64,000 nucleotides of DNA from Fibrobacterota bacterium (GCA_023459055.1 JAEWVR010000013.1:1-64000); one strand, 5' to 3'; counted from the first letter of the stretch, positions 35,976-46,001 are shown. Notes: a model not told the origin generated them from the sequence alone. Program-made: numbers and translations.

Positions 35976-36016
35976 AACCAGCATAATTGAAAGTTTTACT
36001 TTCAATTATGCTGGTT
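35976..36016. terminator. 18-bp perfect stem-loop after the beta-glucosidase gene
   Basis: AACCAGCATAATTGAAAG and its exact complement flank a 5-nt loop (TTTTA). No T-run follows. It lies about 130 nt past the GH1 stop and 160 nt before the ATPase start, so it could be a terminator, a dispersed palindrome or a 5' leader hairpin. The surrounding 330-nt gap holds nothing else identifiable. Confidence 0.5.
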
Positions 36017-36177
36017 ACACCAAATTTAACACACCATTAAACCACCATTTGATCCCTCCCCTTTTACTATCAATGTACCAAATACTATTTACTTACTATG
36101 TAAGGGCATCATTGATTGCAGTTTTCGTTTTTATCGGTGCATGAATTCTGCTACATCTTTTAATTATGGAGGCCTTC

Positions 36178-38949
36178 ATGAAGTTCTTCAATTTACAACC
36201 TGGTGAAATTGAAACTGAACTTTCGACCAGCATCCACAAAGGGTTGACTTCTGATGAAATAGTCAAGCGCCAGGCAAAGTATGGTCTCAATGAATTAAAG
36301 GAAAAAGGGATAAAAAGTCCTTTCACAATTCTGCTTGAGCAGCTTGGTGAAACACTCGTTGTGATTCTTATCATCGCCGCTGTAATCAGTGCATTTTTGG
36401 GTGAAGACATCGATGCAATTGCGATCGGTGTTATTGTTGTCTTAAATGCCATTCTTGGTGTTACTCAGGAGTACCGCGCCGAAAAAGCAATGCAGGCTTT
36501 GAAAAAAATGAGTGTTGCAACCGTTAAAGCACTACGAAACGGAACCGTTATTGAAATCAAGGCACCGGAACTTGTCCCCGGTGATTGCATTCTGCTTGAA
36601 GCAGGTAATGTTGTTCCTGCAGATTGCCGTCTTGTCGAGGCGATGCTATTAAAGATTCAGGAAGCAGCACTTACCGGGGAATCGGAGGCAATTGAAAAAC
36701 AGGTCGATGCATTGACTGGTGATACTATACCTCTTGGTGATCAGCTTAATATGGCGTTTATGGGAACACTGATAACCAACGGGCGTGGAAAAGCAATCGT
36801 GACACACACCGGAATGCTTACCGAACTTGGAAAAATAGCAACCATGATCCAGAGTGTTTCAAATGAAGCCACACCATTACAAAAAAGGTTATCAAAACTT
36901 GGTAAGAATCTGGCGGTTATCGCATTTTTTATCGTAGCAGTAGTCTTCGCACTTGGCATTGCCCGTGGTGAAGCGCTGAAAATATTTCTTGACACAATAA
37001 GCAGTGATTTCTGGAATGCGTCGATAACACTTGTAAAAAGCCATGATTTCCGGGAGATGTTTCTTACGGCGGTAAGCCTGGCGGTCGCAGCAGTGCCTGA
37101 AGGACTTCCGGTTGTTGTAACCATTGCACTGGCGCTTGGTGCCCGTAAAATGCTTAAACGTAAAGCACTTATCCGTAAACTCCCGGCAGTGGAGACATTG
37201 GGTAGTGTTACAACGATCTGCTCCGACAAAACAGGAACACTCACCGAAAACCGGATGACCGTAACCGGAATAGATATTGCCGGTTTCAAGTGCGACCTGA
37301 CAGACGCAAAGTCCCTGATAAGTCAGGAGACCCTTGAAGAACAACGGGCGCTTTCCTATGTGCTCATTGGTGGTGCATTATGTAATGATGGAACAATACA
37401 GATCAGTGATGACAAATCGGTAAAAACAATCGGTGATCCCACCGAAACTGCACTACTCACAGCAGCGATCAAGGCGAAACTATACAAAGAGGAACTTGAT
37501 ACAAGTTTTCCAAGAATCAACGAGGTTCCCTTCGATTCAGAACGTAAGCGTATGAGCACGGTTCATAAGGTTGAGCATACTGCAAGCACACGATTATGCT
37601 CACTTTTGTCAATAGATGAATCTGCCGGTACCTATATAATATTTTCGAAAGGAGCGGTTGATTCGCTGCTTGATGTATCCGGATATGTATATGAAAACGG
37701 GATCATCAACAAATTGACATCCGAAAAGAAAAGTACTATTGCATCTTCAAACAATGCGTTTGCCCAAAAAGGCATGAGAGTCCTTGGTGTTGCATTTCGT
37801 AAAACAGAGGAACTATTCAAAAAGGGTGAGCTTGCGGCAATCGAACGGGATCTTGTGTTTGCGGGTATGGTAGCGATTATTGATCCACCCCGTGCTGAGG
37901 TCCGGGATGCTGTAGCAACTTGTAAATCTGCCGGAATCAGGCCGATTATGATCACAGGTGATCACCCACTGACAGCGTCGTTTATCGCTGATGATCTCGG
38001 GATCAAACAGAATGGCGATACGATTACCGGACGAGAACTTGATATCATGAGTGATGCAGAGCTTGACAATAAAGTTCAAACGACATCAGTGTTTGCCCGT
38101 GTATCACCTGAACACAAACTCCGCATCATTGCAGCGCTGCAGAAACTGAATCAGGTTGTTGCAATGACTGGTGATGGTGTCAATGATGCACCGGCGCTGA
38201 AAAAAGCTGATATCGGAGTGGCGATGGGTATTACCGGTACTGATGTCTCCAAGGAAGCGTCAGATATGGTGCTACTGGATGATAATTTTACTACCATTGT
38301 CGCAGCGGTTTCCGAAGGACGGGTCATTTACGACAATATCAAGAAATTTATCAAATATCTTATGACAAGTAATTCCGGTGAAATATGGGTGATGCTCCTC
38401 GGACCGTTTCTTGGAATGCCCCTTGCACTGCTACCGCTTCAGATTTTGTGGATCAACCTTGTTACTGACGGATTTCCGGCACTTGCGCTAGGCGTTGAAA
38501 AAGCTGAACGTGACATTATGTCAAGACCACCATCACGTCCCGGAGAAAGTCTGTTTGCAGGAGGAACCGGCATTCATATCATATGGGTTGGTTTACTTAT
38601 GGGACTTATTCCGCTTGGTACCGGTTTTTATTATTGGGGTCAGGAACTTGGTCAATGGCAGACTATGGTTTTCACCATTCTTACGTTCTCACAACTTGGA
38701 CACGCACTGGCGATACGTTCGCATAAAGAATCTGTATTCATAATCGGTATTTTTTCAAATAAAGCAATGAGCGGAGCACTTATTCTTACGTTCCTGATGC
38801 AGCTTGTGGTGCTCTATACCCCGCTACGCGACATATTTAATCTTCAGTTGCTTTCTGTAAAGGACTTCCTGATTGCGGTCGGGTTAAGTACAGTTGTTTT
38901 CTGGACTGTCGAGATTGAGAAGATGTTCAAGCGCCTGGCGAAGAAGTGA
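36178..38949 (+). CDS. P2A-type cation (calcium) transporting ATPase
   Basis: A 923-aa P-type ATPase of the SERCA/PMR1 kind. The phosphorylation site is in ICSDKTGTLTENRM; TGES, MTGDGVNDAPALKKADIGVAMG and the M4 motif AAVPEGLPVVVTIALALG (calcium-type PEGLP) are present. M6 reads QILWINLVTDGFPALALG, retaining the N..TD ligands of calcium pumps. I start at ATG 36178, where GGAGG has 6-nt spacing; the ATG at 36166 overlaps that ribosome site. It exports calcium or a related ion from the cytoplasm. Confidence 0.93.
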   Translation: MKFFNLQPGEIETELSTSIHKGLTSDEIVKRQAKYGLNELKEKGIKSPFTILLEQLGETLVVILIIAAVISAFLGEDIDAIAIGVIVVLNAILGVTQEYRAEKAMQALKKMSVATVKALRNGTVIEIKAPELVPGDCILLEAGNVVPADCRLVEAMLLKIQEAALTGESEAIEKQVDALTGDTIPLGDQLNMAFMGTLITNGRGKAIVTHTGMLTELGKIATMIQSVSNEATPLQKRLSKLGKNLAVIAFFIVAVVFALGIARGEALKIFLDTISSDFWNASITLVKSHDFREMFLTAVSLAVAAVPEGLPVVVTIALALGARKMLKRKALIRKLPAVETLGSVTTICSDKTGTLTENRMTVTGIDIAGFKCDLTDAKSLISQETLEEQRALSYVLIGGALCNDGTIQISDDKSVKTIGDPTETALLTAAIKAKLYKEELDTSFPRINEVPFDSERKRMSTVHKVEHTASTRLCSLLSIDESAGTYIIFSKGAVDSLLDVSGYVYENGIINKLTSEKKSTIASSNNAFAQKGMRVLGVAFRKTEELFKKGELAAIERDLVFAGMVAIIDPPRAEVRDAVATCKSAGIRPIMITGDHPLTASFIADDLGIKQNGDTITGRELDIMSDAELDNKVQTTSVFARVSPEHKLRIIAALQKLNQVVAMTGDGVNDAPALKKADIGVAMGITGTDVSKEASDMVLLDDNFTTIVAAVSEGRVIYDNIKKFIKYLMTSNSGEIWVMLLGPFLGMPLALLPLQILWINLVTDGFPALALGVEKAERDIMSRPPSRPGESLFAGGTGIHIIWVGLLMGLIPLGTGFYYWGQELGQWQTMVFTILTFSQLGHALAIRSHKESVFIIGIFSNKAMSGALILTFLMQLVVLYTPLRDIFNLQLLSVKDFLIAVGLSTVVFWTVEIEKMFKRLAKK

Positions 38950-39330
38950 ACGTCCATGATATTCCTTACGAAATTGTAGTGATATGAGATATTATGTATG
39001 CCGGAATAGATTCATGTTACAAAGAGGTACTGTTTAATTTTGTTTCAGATTAAAAAAAACCAATTATTGTAAAAGTGGTAATTGACGATACTATAAAAAT
39101 GGTGTATTTTTCCTGTAAGTTTCTATCACAATAAATTATCGACCATGATAAACAGGTTATATTTCAATAGCCAAATACCTGCTAAATATCATGGACGGTG
39201 ATGAATTCGGGGTCAGTTGTGCCTTTAACTAAATAATACCTACTATGTTGCTGTTGTATCAGTTGTTGTTGGTGAATGTATATACATTTCACTACAGTGT
39301 ATTATTTACTTAAAATAGAAATGATTAACT
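38950..39330. other. 381-nt gap after the P-type ATPase gene
   Basis: A/T-rich. An imperfect inverted repeat pairs ACCATGATAAACAGGT (about 39142-39157) with ACCTGCTAAATATCATGG (about 39177-39194). No gene or T-run terminator was recognised. Confidence 0.35.
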
Positions 39331-39810
39331 ATGAATTTATCTAAATCTGAAAAAACTACCGGCATTATCCTTGCTTCGCTTTTACTTCTGATAACACTCA
39401 CAAGTACATTTTTCTTCCTTGGAAAGCTCAAGATCAGTATGATTGAATGGATTGCATTCAATTCCTGCTCACCGTCAAGCTTTCTATACCTGATATTTTT
39501 TATCATCTTTCTGATAAACAAAAAGGGAGCTCTTTTAAGTATTACAGCACTGCCGCTCTATTATCTGGGTACAATGTCGATGTTTGTTCTTCCCTGGAGT
39601 GGTAATTATGTTGTTGCCCACATTGGACATATCATAATGACACTCAATATTATCTGGGTATTTCTTGTACTATTGAAACATAAGGAATACAGAGCTATGG
39701 CCCTTGGCCTTCTCACCGGGATACTTCTTTTTGTGCCCTTTATTGCATATGTCCAGACGTACAACAAGATTCATGAGGAACAATTTACAAGATTGTTTAT
39801 GCAGAAGTAA
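39331..39810 (+). CDS. four-helix membrane protein, unknown
   Basis: A 159-aa protein with four predicted hydrophobic segments (about residues 10-32, 46-64, 70-86, 92-115/122-140). Between segments 3 and 4 lies PWSGNYVVAHIGHIIMTLN, with two histidines in the membrane region. No family recognised. It stands alone and converges on the PorV-like gene. Confidence 0.6.
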   Translation: MNLSKSEKTTGIILASLLLLITLTSTFFFLGKLKISMIEWIAFNSCSPSSFLYLIFFIIFLINKKGALLSITALPLYYLGTMSMFVLPWSGNYVVAHIGHIIMTLNIIWVFLVLLKHKEYRAMALGLLTGILLFVPFIAYVQTYNKIHEEQFTRLFMQK

Positions 39811-39864
39811 CGAATTTACACGATAATGGAAATTAGTATCTGCAATGATACTATCAATCATTTT

Positions 39865-39886
39865 AACCCGGTCAACTGACCGGGTT
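39865..39886. terminator. hairpin between convergent genes
   Basis: AACCCGGTCA and TGACCGGGTT form a GC-rich stem, in practice about 8 bp with a 6-nt loop. Short A/T stretches on either side (TTTT before, TTATA after) could give weak bidirectional termination for the membrane-protein gene and the PorV-like gene. Confidence 0.55.
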
Positions 39887-39906
39887 TATACTATTTGCAA
39901 ACAAAA

Positions 39907-41250
39907 TTACTTTACCGACTCACTGGTTGTCGATGGAACCACGCTTGTACCCTGTAAAGAATTCCCACTCACTGATACAACCTGAGTGTTTGAGAAAACA
40001 CTTGTCGATTCTGTAATCGGTCCTGATTTAGTTCCATTCCCGGCTTCTTTCACATTTTTATCTTTATGCATATTCTTTAGTGACAAAGAACTCAGATCAC
40101 CAATAATTGATACACCAAATGAGAAATCCTTACGTTCCTGATCTTCGCGAACATCATTATCCCCTTTTGTATGTATTATACTCGTTGCATATTGAAAGTG
40201 TATATTGGGATTTATATGATATTTTTCTGCCCACCTTGATGGCGCCTTAAGTTTTTCACTTAATGCCGGATTAAATAAATCAGTGCATCTGACAAGAGCA
40301 TTCATTGTTTGCTGATAGTTAAAAGTTAGAACCCACCCGTTATTTTCTTCAAAGCGATTACCGCTGATATCATCCATTGATCCATTTACAAGAGCAAAGA
40401 AAGGAGTTATCTGGATTTTATACCCATTATGATCAATAAACTCCTGATCAATAACAGAATATTGTTTTTCCTGTGCATAGATAAAACCAAACAGATCAAG
40501 AAGATTAAGTTTTAATGATGCCCCATACCATCGATTAAGAGGCAATGGGTCTGCCATTTGAAGTGTATCTGAATGTATATACCTGACAGAATCCTGAGGA
40601 AATGACTGCATCATAAAGCCAATTGCCGGCTGAATATCAAGCAGTTCTGCAATTGTAAACTTTTTTTCAAGTCGGAATCCAAGATCAAACACCTGCCCTT
40701 GCGCAATACCATCCTGTGAATTTCCATTGAAACCGGGAGCAAGCCTCGACTTAAAGTTTTTTATTGTAAAACCGATAGAAGCGACATCATAGAATCGTAA
40801 TCCAAGTGCGAAGCTGCGAACAGTCTCACTACTATGTATACTATCAATAAAATTACCCAAGAAGTCAATATGATCGGTATTGCCCATACTTATAAAATTG
40901 GTACTGTATGATGCCCCGAAATCAATATTTTCCCAAATATCCTGCATAAAAAAAGCATGAATTGTATCGTTATGGTATAAATCTTTTATTTGCATTAATG
41001 GCAGAAGATCTTCATGGAAATATGAATATAAATATTGAACAGAAAGATTTTGTCCGATTGCCGGTAGTGATGCCGGATTCCAGAATACACTGCTTATATT
41101 TTCTGCAAGTGAAACTCCAACCTCCCCCATTCCACAGTTTTCTGCCCCATGAGGAAAGTCAAGTGTTATAACGGCTGTTTTTCCAACTGCAAACGCTGTT
41201 GTTGATGATCCTACAATCATTGCAAATACACAAAGAGCCCGTAAAAACAT
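39907..41250 (-). CDS. PorV-like outer-membrane beta-barrel protein
   Basis: A 447-aa protein. ATG 41250 has AAGGA 8 nt upstream; a TTG eight codons earlier is less likely. A signal peptide ends near TTAFA. The mature start SLAENISSVFWNPASLPAIG is the conserved opening of the PorV/PorQ and FadL-like barrels, and alternating beta-strand patterns fill the body. The final 60 residues are Ser/Thr-rich and low-complexity. PorV shuttles T9SS cargo; the T9SS-tailed pectate lyase directly upstream supports that role, but this is inference. Confidence 0.72.
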   Translation of the reverse strand: MFLRALCVFAMIVGSSTTAFAVGKTAVITLDFPHGAENCGMGEVGVSLAENISSVFWNPASLPAIGQNLSVQYLYSYFHEDLLPLMQIKDLYHNDTIHAFFMQDIWENIDFGASYSTNFISMGNTDHIDFLGNFIDSIHSSETVRSFALGLRFYDVASIGFTIKNFKSRLAPGFNGNSQDGIAQGQVFDLGFRLEKKFTIAELLDIQPAIGFMMQSFPQDSVRYIHSDTLQMADPLPLNRWYGASLKLNLLDLFGFIYAQEKQYSVIDQEFIDHNGYKIQITPFFALVNGSMDDISGNRFEENNGWVLTFNYQQTMNALVRCTDLFNPALSEKLKAPSRWAEKYHINPNIHFQYATSIIHTKGDNDVREDQERKDFSFGVSIIGDLSSLSLKNMHKDKNVKEAGNGTKSGPITESTSVFSNTQVVSVSGNSLQGTSVVPSTTSESVK

Positions 41251-41341
41251 TCTTATAATCCTTTTTATAGTCAAAAAAATTTAATAACTATTTACGAAAT
41301 CACACTGTTTATTAGTCACGTACTACAGAACGATATCAATA

Positions 41342-42646
41342 CTACTTTTTAAAAACATGCTGCGCAATTGTATGACCATTCAAGTGTAACCTGAGTATAT
41401 ATACACCTGATTTAATACCATAAAGGTTTATTTTTTTTGTGGTACTACCGGTACGTTCACAAATAGTATGTACCTCAGCAATCCTTTTTCCTGTCAAATT
41501 TACAACACTCATACCAATATTATCACCCTGCTTAGCATCATAGGTTACTCTGATTTTTTCAGCCTCCAGTACCAGGTTCAACCTGCATTGTTGTTCCGGA
41601 GCAGGTACTTCATTTACAGAAACAGAACCACCACAGTCTGACGGGCTTGTGAGAGTGGGTCCGGCTTCATTTGTTACCAGACTTTTCACTTCAGAATTAT
41701 TATACTTTTTATACTGGTACGGAGGCACAAACGCTGATGTATATCCATCAGTTTTTGTACTCCCTTTATTACAATCGATGGTAAAAACACCAGACTGACC
41801 ACCAGTACTAATTAACCCTGTCGGATTAGTGACATTACTTTCAAAATAGCAGCCCTCAACACGGACATTGGACATTTTACCGGCAAATGCACCATCACCG
41901 ACTTTATTATAATAACAATTAAGTACATGTATTTTTCCATACCGTGTGCGCGGACAGCGGGAATTGACGTTTTCCCACCAGCAATATGCATAGGTAACAT
42001 TGAGTTTTCCATGACTCACAGATTCGTCATCACTTGACCCGATAAGATTAGAAAGATTATGTTCTCCACTGGTTACATAAGTAAATTTACACCATGACAC
42101 CGTTACATTATCGGATCCCTTGACAACATCAAAATTACCATCCTCACCGTCCATAACAGTACAGTGATCAAACCATATCCTTTTTGAGCCCTGTATATTG
42201 ACAGCATCCCAGTTCTGTTCCGAGTTTGAATTTCCCGGACCTCTGATAATAAGGTTTTTAACAACGATATTGCTATCACTTTTTATTTGAAAGGAGCATT
42301 TTACGGTGATCCCGGCTTTGGCGCCGATAATGGTTTTGTTTGATGTAAAGTTCAAAACATCGCCACTTGTCCCCTTGTAGCCACTCCCAACATCATTCAT
42401 GACATGAATCACTTTTGCATCTGATGACTCCACTGCTGATTTTAACGCAGCAAATGTCGTAACCTGAATTGCAGCTGCTGTTCCACCACCAGTGACAGCA
42501 CCCTTTTCCGTTTGCCCGTCATAATTCGCCCATCCGAATGATTCACACACGCTCTGTGCCTGAATGCCTGATAGTGTGCAAAGTACTGTAAACACGACAA
42601 TACCAGCCCAAATACAGTTGCTGCACACCAATCGTTTATGTGTCAT
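41342..42646 (-). CDS. secreted pectate lyase (PL1) with T9SS C-terminal sorting domain
   Basis: A 434-aa protein. The signal peptide ends about SGIQAQ. The PL1 beta-helix covers about 35-330: IWFDHCTVMDGEDGNFDV gives the vWiDH and calcium-site aspartates, and NSRCPRTRYGKIHVLN the catalytic arginine segment (RxPRxRxG). The last 80 residues, ending LYGIKSGVYILRLHLNG then HTIAQHVFKK, match the type A Por secretion tail. It cleaves polygalacturonate by beta-elimination outside the cell. GGAG lies 8 nt before the ATG. Confidence 0.93.
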   Translation of the reverse strand: MTHKRLVCSNCIWAGIVVFTVLCTLSGIQAQSVCESFGWANYDGQTEKGAVTGGGTAAAIQVTTFAALKSAVESSDAKVIHVMNDVGSGYKGTSGDVLNFTSNKTIIGAKAGITVKCSFQIKSDSNIVVKNLIIRGPGNSNSEQNWDAVNIQGSKRIWFDHCTVMDGEDGNFDVVKGSDNVTVSWCKFTYVTSGEHNLSNLIGSSDDESVSHGKLNVTYAYCWWENVNSRCPRTRYGKIHVLNCYYNKVGDGAFAGKMSNVRVEGCYFESNVTNPTGLISTGGQSGVFTIDCNKGSTKTDGYTSAFVPPYQYKKYNNSEVKSLVTNEAGPTLTSPSDCGGSVSVNEVPAPEQQCRLNLVLEAEKIRVTYDAKQGDNIGMSVVNLTGKRIAEVHTICERTGSTTKKINLYGIKSGVYILRLHLNGHTIAQHVFKK

Positions 42647-42819
42647 TTTTTAGACTCCATGATGCTTATTTATTAGAAAATTACAGATAAAACGTTTTTG
42701 TAACACCAGGCTTTAAACTCAGATAATTATCGTATCCATTAATATTTATTATAACAATATACAGCAGATTTCAATAAACTGCAGTATTTAAGACACGTTA
42801 CCGGAATTATTTTCCATCT

Positions 42820-43353
42820 ATGAAACATTTAGAATTTATTACCGATAGTGATATTTACGAAACTGTTATTCTTGACAGAATTCCAAAATCGAAAACTTTT
42901 CTATGGATTGCAACTGCGGATCTTAAAGACCTCTATGTCAAAAAAGGCCGAAAGATGGTACCTTTTCTTGAGATTCTTGCAACCCTAGTAAACAAAGGCG
43001 TTTCGATACGACTGCTTCACGCAAAAGAACCCGGCGAGGCATTTCAGAAAGATTTTGACAAATATCCGGTACTTCTTGACGGTATGGAGAGAGTATGCTG
43101 TCCAAGGGTTCATTTTAAATCGGTAATTATTGACAACAGTTTTGCGTACAGCGGTAGTGCGAATCTTACCGGTGCAGGCATGGGTGCAAAAAGTAAAAAA
43201 CGACGTAACTTTGAATCTGGTTTTATCACCACAGATTCATCTCTTGTGGAAAAGATTATGGATCAGTTTGACGAGATCTGGATAGGTACCCACTGTCCGG
43301 ATTGTGATCGAAAGAAATTCTGTACAGATCATACATTGCTTATTGACGGTTGA
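42820..43353 (+). CDS. PLD-like single-HKD protein
   Basis: A 177-aa protein of the phospholipase-D superfamily with one catalytic motif: RVHFKSVIIDNSFAYSGSAN (HxK(x)4D(x)6GSxN), so it should act as a dimer, like bacterial nucleases of this fold. The C-terminus has CPDCDRKKFCTDH, a possible metal cluster. No signal peptide, so cytoplasmic. Substrate (DNA, RNA or lipid) is not shown. It stands alone. Confidence 0.8.
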   Translation: MKHLEFITDSDIYETVILDRIPKSKTFLWIATADLKDLYVKKGRKMVPFLEILATLVNKGVSIRLLHAKEPGEAFQKDFDKYPVLLDGMERVCCPRVHFKSVIIDNSFAYSGSANLTGAGMGAKSKKRRNFESGFITTDSSLVEKIMDQFDEIWIGTHCPDCDRKKFCTDHTLLIDG

Positions 43354-43396
43354 TGCAATCCCCCAGTAGGGACGATCGCAACCGTTCACAAAGGAC

Positions 43397-43430
43397 AAAA
43401 AAAAGGCCGGATGAATATCCAGCCTTTTTT
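43397..43430. terminator. bidirectional intrinsic terminator
   Basis: AAAAAGGCCGGAT and ATCCAGCCTTTTTT pair (one mismatch) around GAAT, with an A-run on one side and a T-run on the other. It lies between the PLD-like gene (plus) and fba (minus), which converge, and can serve both. Confidence 0.85.
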
Positions 43431-43453
43431 TAAGAAATTATTTCTATTTTTTA

Positions 43454-44449
43454 TTATGCTTTGCCAGCGCTGCCAAGTACATTTTCGTTCTTGTCCATGA
43501 TCATCTTTTCAAGTTCATCACGTGCTGGTCCGAGATATTTTCTTGGATCGAATTCTTTTGGAACCTCAGCGAATACTTTGCGAATCATCGCAGTCATCAC
43601 AAGGCGACCATCAGAGTCGATATTGATTTTACATACCGCAGATGTTGCTGCTTTGCGAAGTTCGCTTGCAGGAATACCAACTGCAGCATCAAGTTTTCCA
43701 CCGAATTTATTGATCATTTCAACATATTGTGGAAGAACAGAGCTTGCACCGTGAAGAACGATCGGGAAGCCAGGAATTCTCTTTTCGATCTCTTCGAGAA
43801 TGTCGAAACGAAGTGGTGGAGGAACAAGAATACCATCAGCACCTTTTGTGCACTGTTCAGGCTTGAACTTGTAAGCACCATGTGATGTTCCAATAGAGAT
43901 TGCGAGTGAATCAACACCTGTTTTCTTTACAAAGTCTTCAACCTGTTCCGGCTGAGTGTAAATTGACTTAGCTGCAACAACATCATCTTCGATACCGCTG
44001 AGAACGCCAAGTTCACCTTCAACGGTGACATCGTGCTTATGAGCGTACTCAACAACTTTTGATGTAATCTCGATATTTTTCTCATAATCGTGATGTGATC
44101 CGTCAATCATGACTGATGAGAAACCGCTATCGATGCATGATACACACTGTTCATAGGTATCACCATGATCGAGATGTAAAGCAACAGGGAAATTATATCC
44201 CATATCTTTTGCCATAGCAATTGCACCCTGCCCCATATATCTGAGCAGTGTTGCGTTAGCATATTTTCTTGCTCCGGCAGAAACCTGAAGAATAACCGGT
44301 GATTTGGATTTACCGCAGGCATTCATAATTGCCTGAAGCTGTTCCATATTATTAAAGTTGTATGCAGGAATTGCATACTTACCTGCGAATGCTTTTTTGA
44401 ACATGTCGCGGGTGTTAACAAAGCCGAGATCTTTATAACTTACAGCCAT
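43454..44449 (-). CDS. fba: class II fructose-bisphosphate aldolase
   Basis: A zinc-dependent aldolase of 331 aa that interconverts fructose-1,6-bisphosphate with dihydroxyacetone phosphate and glyceraldehyde-3-phosphate. Metal and substrate motifs are VALHLDHGDTYEQC, SVMIDGSHHDYEKN, VEGELGVLSGIEDD, ISIGTSHGAYKF and IVLHGASS. It lies between two intrinsic terminators, so it is its own transcript although it follows the ribosomal operon on the same strand. Confidence 0.96.
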   Translation of the reverse strand: MAVSYKDLGFVNTRDMFKKAFAGKYAIPAYNFNNMEQLQAIMNACGKSKSPVILQVSAGARKYANATLLRYMGQGAIAMAKDMGYNFPVALHLDHGDTYEQCVSCIDSGFSSVMIDGSHHDYEKNIEITSKVVEYAHKHDVTVEGELGVLSGIEDDVVAAKSIYTQPEQVEDFVKKTGVDSLAISIGTSHGAYKFKPEQCTKGADGILVPPPLRFDILEEIEKRIPGFPIVLHGASSVLPQYVEMINKFGGKLDAAVGIPASELRKAATSAVCKINIDSDGRLVMTAMIRKVFAEVPKEFDPRKYLGPARDELEKMIMDKNENVLGSAGKA

Positions 44450-44473
44450 TGATAAGTCCTTTCAAAAAAACGA

Positions 44474-44502
44474 CAAAAAAAAGCTGAGTTTTCACCCAGC
44501 TT
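44474..44502 (-). terminator. terminator of the ribosomal protein superoperon
   Basis: On the minus strand AAGCTGGGT and ACTCAGCTT pair (one mismatch) around GAAA, followed by eight T residues. It is 15 nt past the rplQ stop codon and ends the rpoC...rplQ run before fba. Confidence 0.85.
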
Positions 44503-44516
44503 AAAATTTTCTTAAC

Positions 44517-44942
44517 TTAAGCCTGAGGAGCAGAGTCTGATGCCTTTGTCTTTTTCTTATTCTTTCTTACTGCGGCAACAGCACCTTTTCTCCCAACCAG
44601 TTCGATAATTGACATTGGCGCATTATCACCTTTTCTGTTATCAATACGAATGATACGGGTATATCCACCTTCACGGTCTTTAAAACTCGGCGCGATATCA
44701 TCAAACAATTTTTTGAGTATTGTTTTATTATTGATTCGGCGAGCCGCAAGCCTGATATGATGAAGATCTGCTTTTTTACCATAGGAAATAAGACGTTCGA
44801 CTACACAGCGAACCTCTTTTGCCTTCATAAGAGTAGTAGTTACTCTTTCATGATCAAGAATAGATACTGCAAGATTTGACAACATTGCACGACGATGACT
44901 TGCTGTTCTGTTCAGCTTACGTCCGGATACCAGATGGCGCAT
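44517..44942 (-). CDS. rplQ: 50S ribosomal protein L17
   Basis: A 141-aa L17, which sits near the peptide exit tunnel. MRHLVSGRKLNRTASHRRAM is the near-invariant start. The C-terminus carries a short basic-then-acidic tail (KNKKKTKASDSAPQA) beyond the core. It is the last gene of the alpha operon, directly after rpoA, and is followed by the operon terminator. Confidence 0.97.
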   Translation of the reverse strand: MRHLVSGRKLNRTASHRRAMLSNLAVSILDHERVTTTLMKAKEVRCVVERLISYGKKADLHHIRLAARRINNKTILKKLFDDIAPSFKDREGGYTRIIRIDNRKGDNAPMSIIELVGRKGAVAAVRKNKKKTKASDSAPQA

Positions 44943-44998
44943 TGTTCTTACCTTCTCTTAAAACTGTATACTTTTGTTACTATTCAATGACCGGAGAC

Positions 44999-45982
44999 TT
45001 AGTCGAGCACCGGTCCAACAATTTTGTCTACATCCATACCGAATGTAAGACCAAGATTTGCTAAAACCTGATTAAGTTCAATGAGAGACTTTCTTCCGAA
45101 ATTCTTGTATTTGAGCATATCAGATTCCTGATTTCTAACCAGATCAGCGAGCGTATGAATATTCGCAGCACGTAAACAGTTATTCGAACGGACAGAAAGC
45201 TCAAGCTCATCAACACGCATTTTAAGCAGCTGACGAAGTTTTTCTGTCTTTTCGTCTCTAATTGTTTCCTGAACCGGTTCAAACTCACCTTCGAAGTTGA
45301 TAAACACTTCAAGATGATCATAGAGTAATTTCGATGCATAACCAATAGCGTCTTCCACATTAAGAGACCCATCAGTCCATATATCAAAGATAATCTTGTC
45401 AAGATCAGTACGCTGACCGACACGTGTGTTTTCAACGATATAATTGACTTTTACAACTGGTGAAAAGAGTGCATCGATAGGAATTGTCCCGATCGGATCA
45501 TCTTCTCTTCTGTTGTTTTCAGCAGAAACATATCCGCGACCATCAGATACTTTCATCTCGATCTTGAGTTTTGCATCAGAATTGATAGTCGCAATGTGAA
45601 GTTCCGGGTTAAGGATCTGAACATCAGGATTTTTTTCAATATCCGATGCCTTAACCTCACCATCACCACTCACCTCAAGTTTAAGCGTAGCATCATGATC
45701 TGCCAAAAGCTTAAGTCTGAGCTGTTTGATATTAAGGATGATATCACTAACATCCTCAGTAACACCATCAATTGTCGAATATTCATGAACTGCATTGTCG
45801 ATTCGAATTGATGTTACAGCAGCGCCCTGCAGCGAAGACATGAGAATTCTTCTAATAGAGTTCCCAATAGTATGACCCCAACCTCTTTCGAGTGGCTCAA
45901 CTGTAACTTTGCCGTAATTCGGGATATTTTCTGGATTCTCGATCTGGATGCCCTTAGGCATCATCAAGCTTTTCCATTTCAT
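44999..45982 (-). CDS. rpoA: RNA polymerase alpha subunit
   Basis: A 327-aa alpha subunit. The N-terminal dimerisation domain has EPLERGWGHTIGNSIRRIL, and the C-terminal domain (about 245-327) has ELSVRSNNCLRAANIHTLAD and NFGRKSLIEL, the DNA/activator-binding surface. Full domain set and normal length. Alpha-operon position between rpsD and rplQ is standard. Confidence 0.98.
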   Translation of the reverse strand: MKWKSLMMPKGIQIENPENIPNYGKVTVEPLERGWGHTIGNSIRRILMSSLQGAAVTSIRIDNAVHEYSTIDGVTEDVSDIILNIKQLRLKLLADHDATLKLEVSGDGEVKASDIEKNPDVQILNPELHIATINSDAKLKIEMKVSDGRGYVSAENNRREDDPIGTIPIDALFSPVVKVNYIVENTRVGQRTDLDKIIFDIWTDGSLNVEDAIGYASKLLYDHLEVFINFEGEFEPVQETIRDEKTEKLRQLLKMRVDELELSVRSNNCLRAANIHTLADLVRNQESDMLKYKNFGRKSLIELNQVLANLGLTFGMDVDKIVGPVLD

Positions 45983-46001
45983 CTTGGTATAATTCTCCCT
46001 T

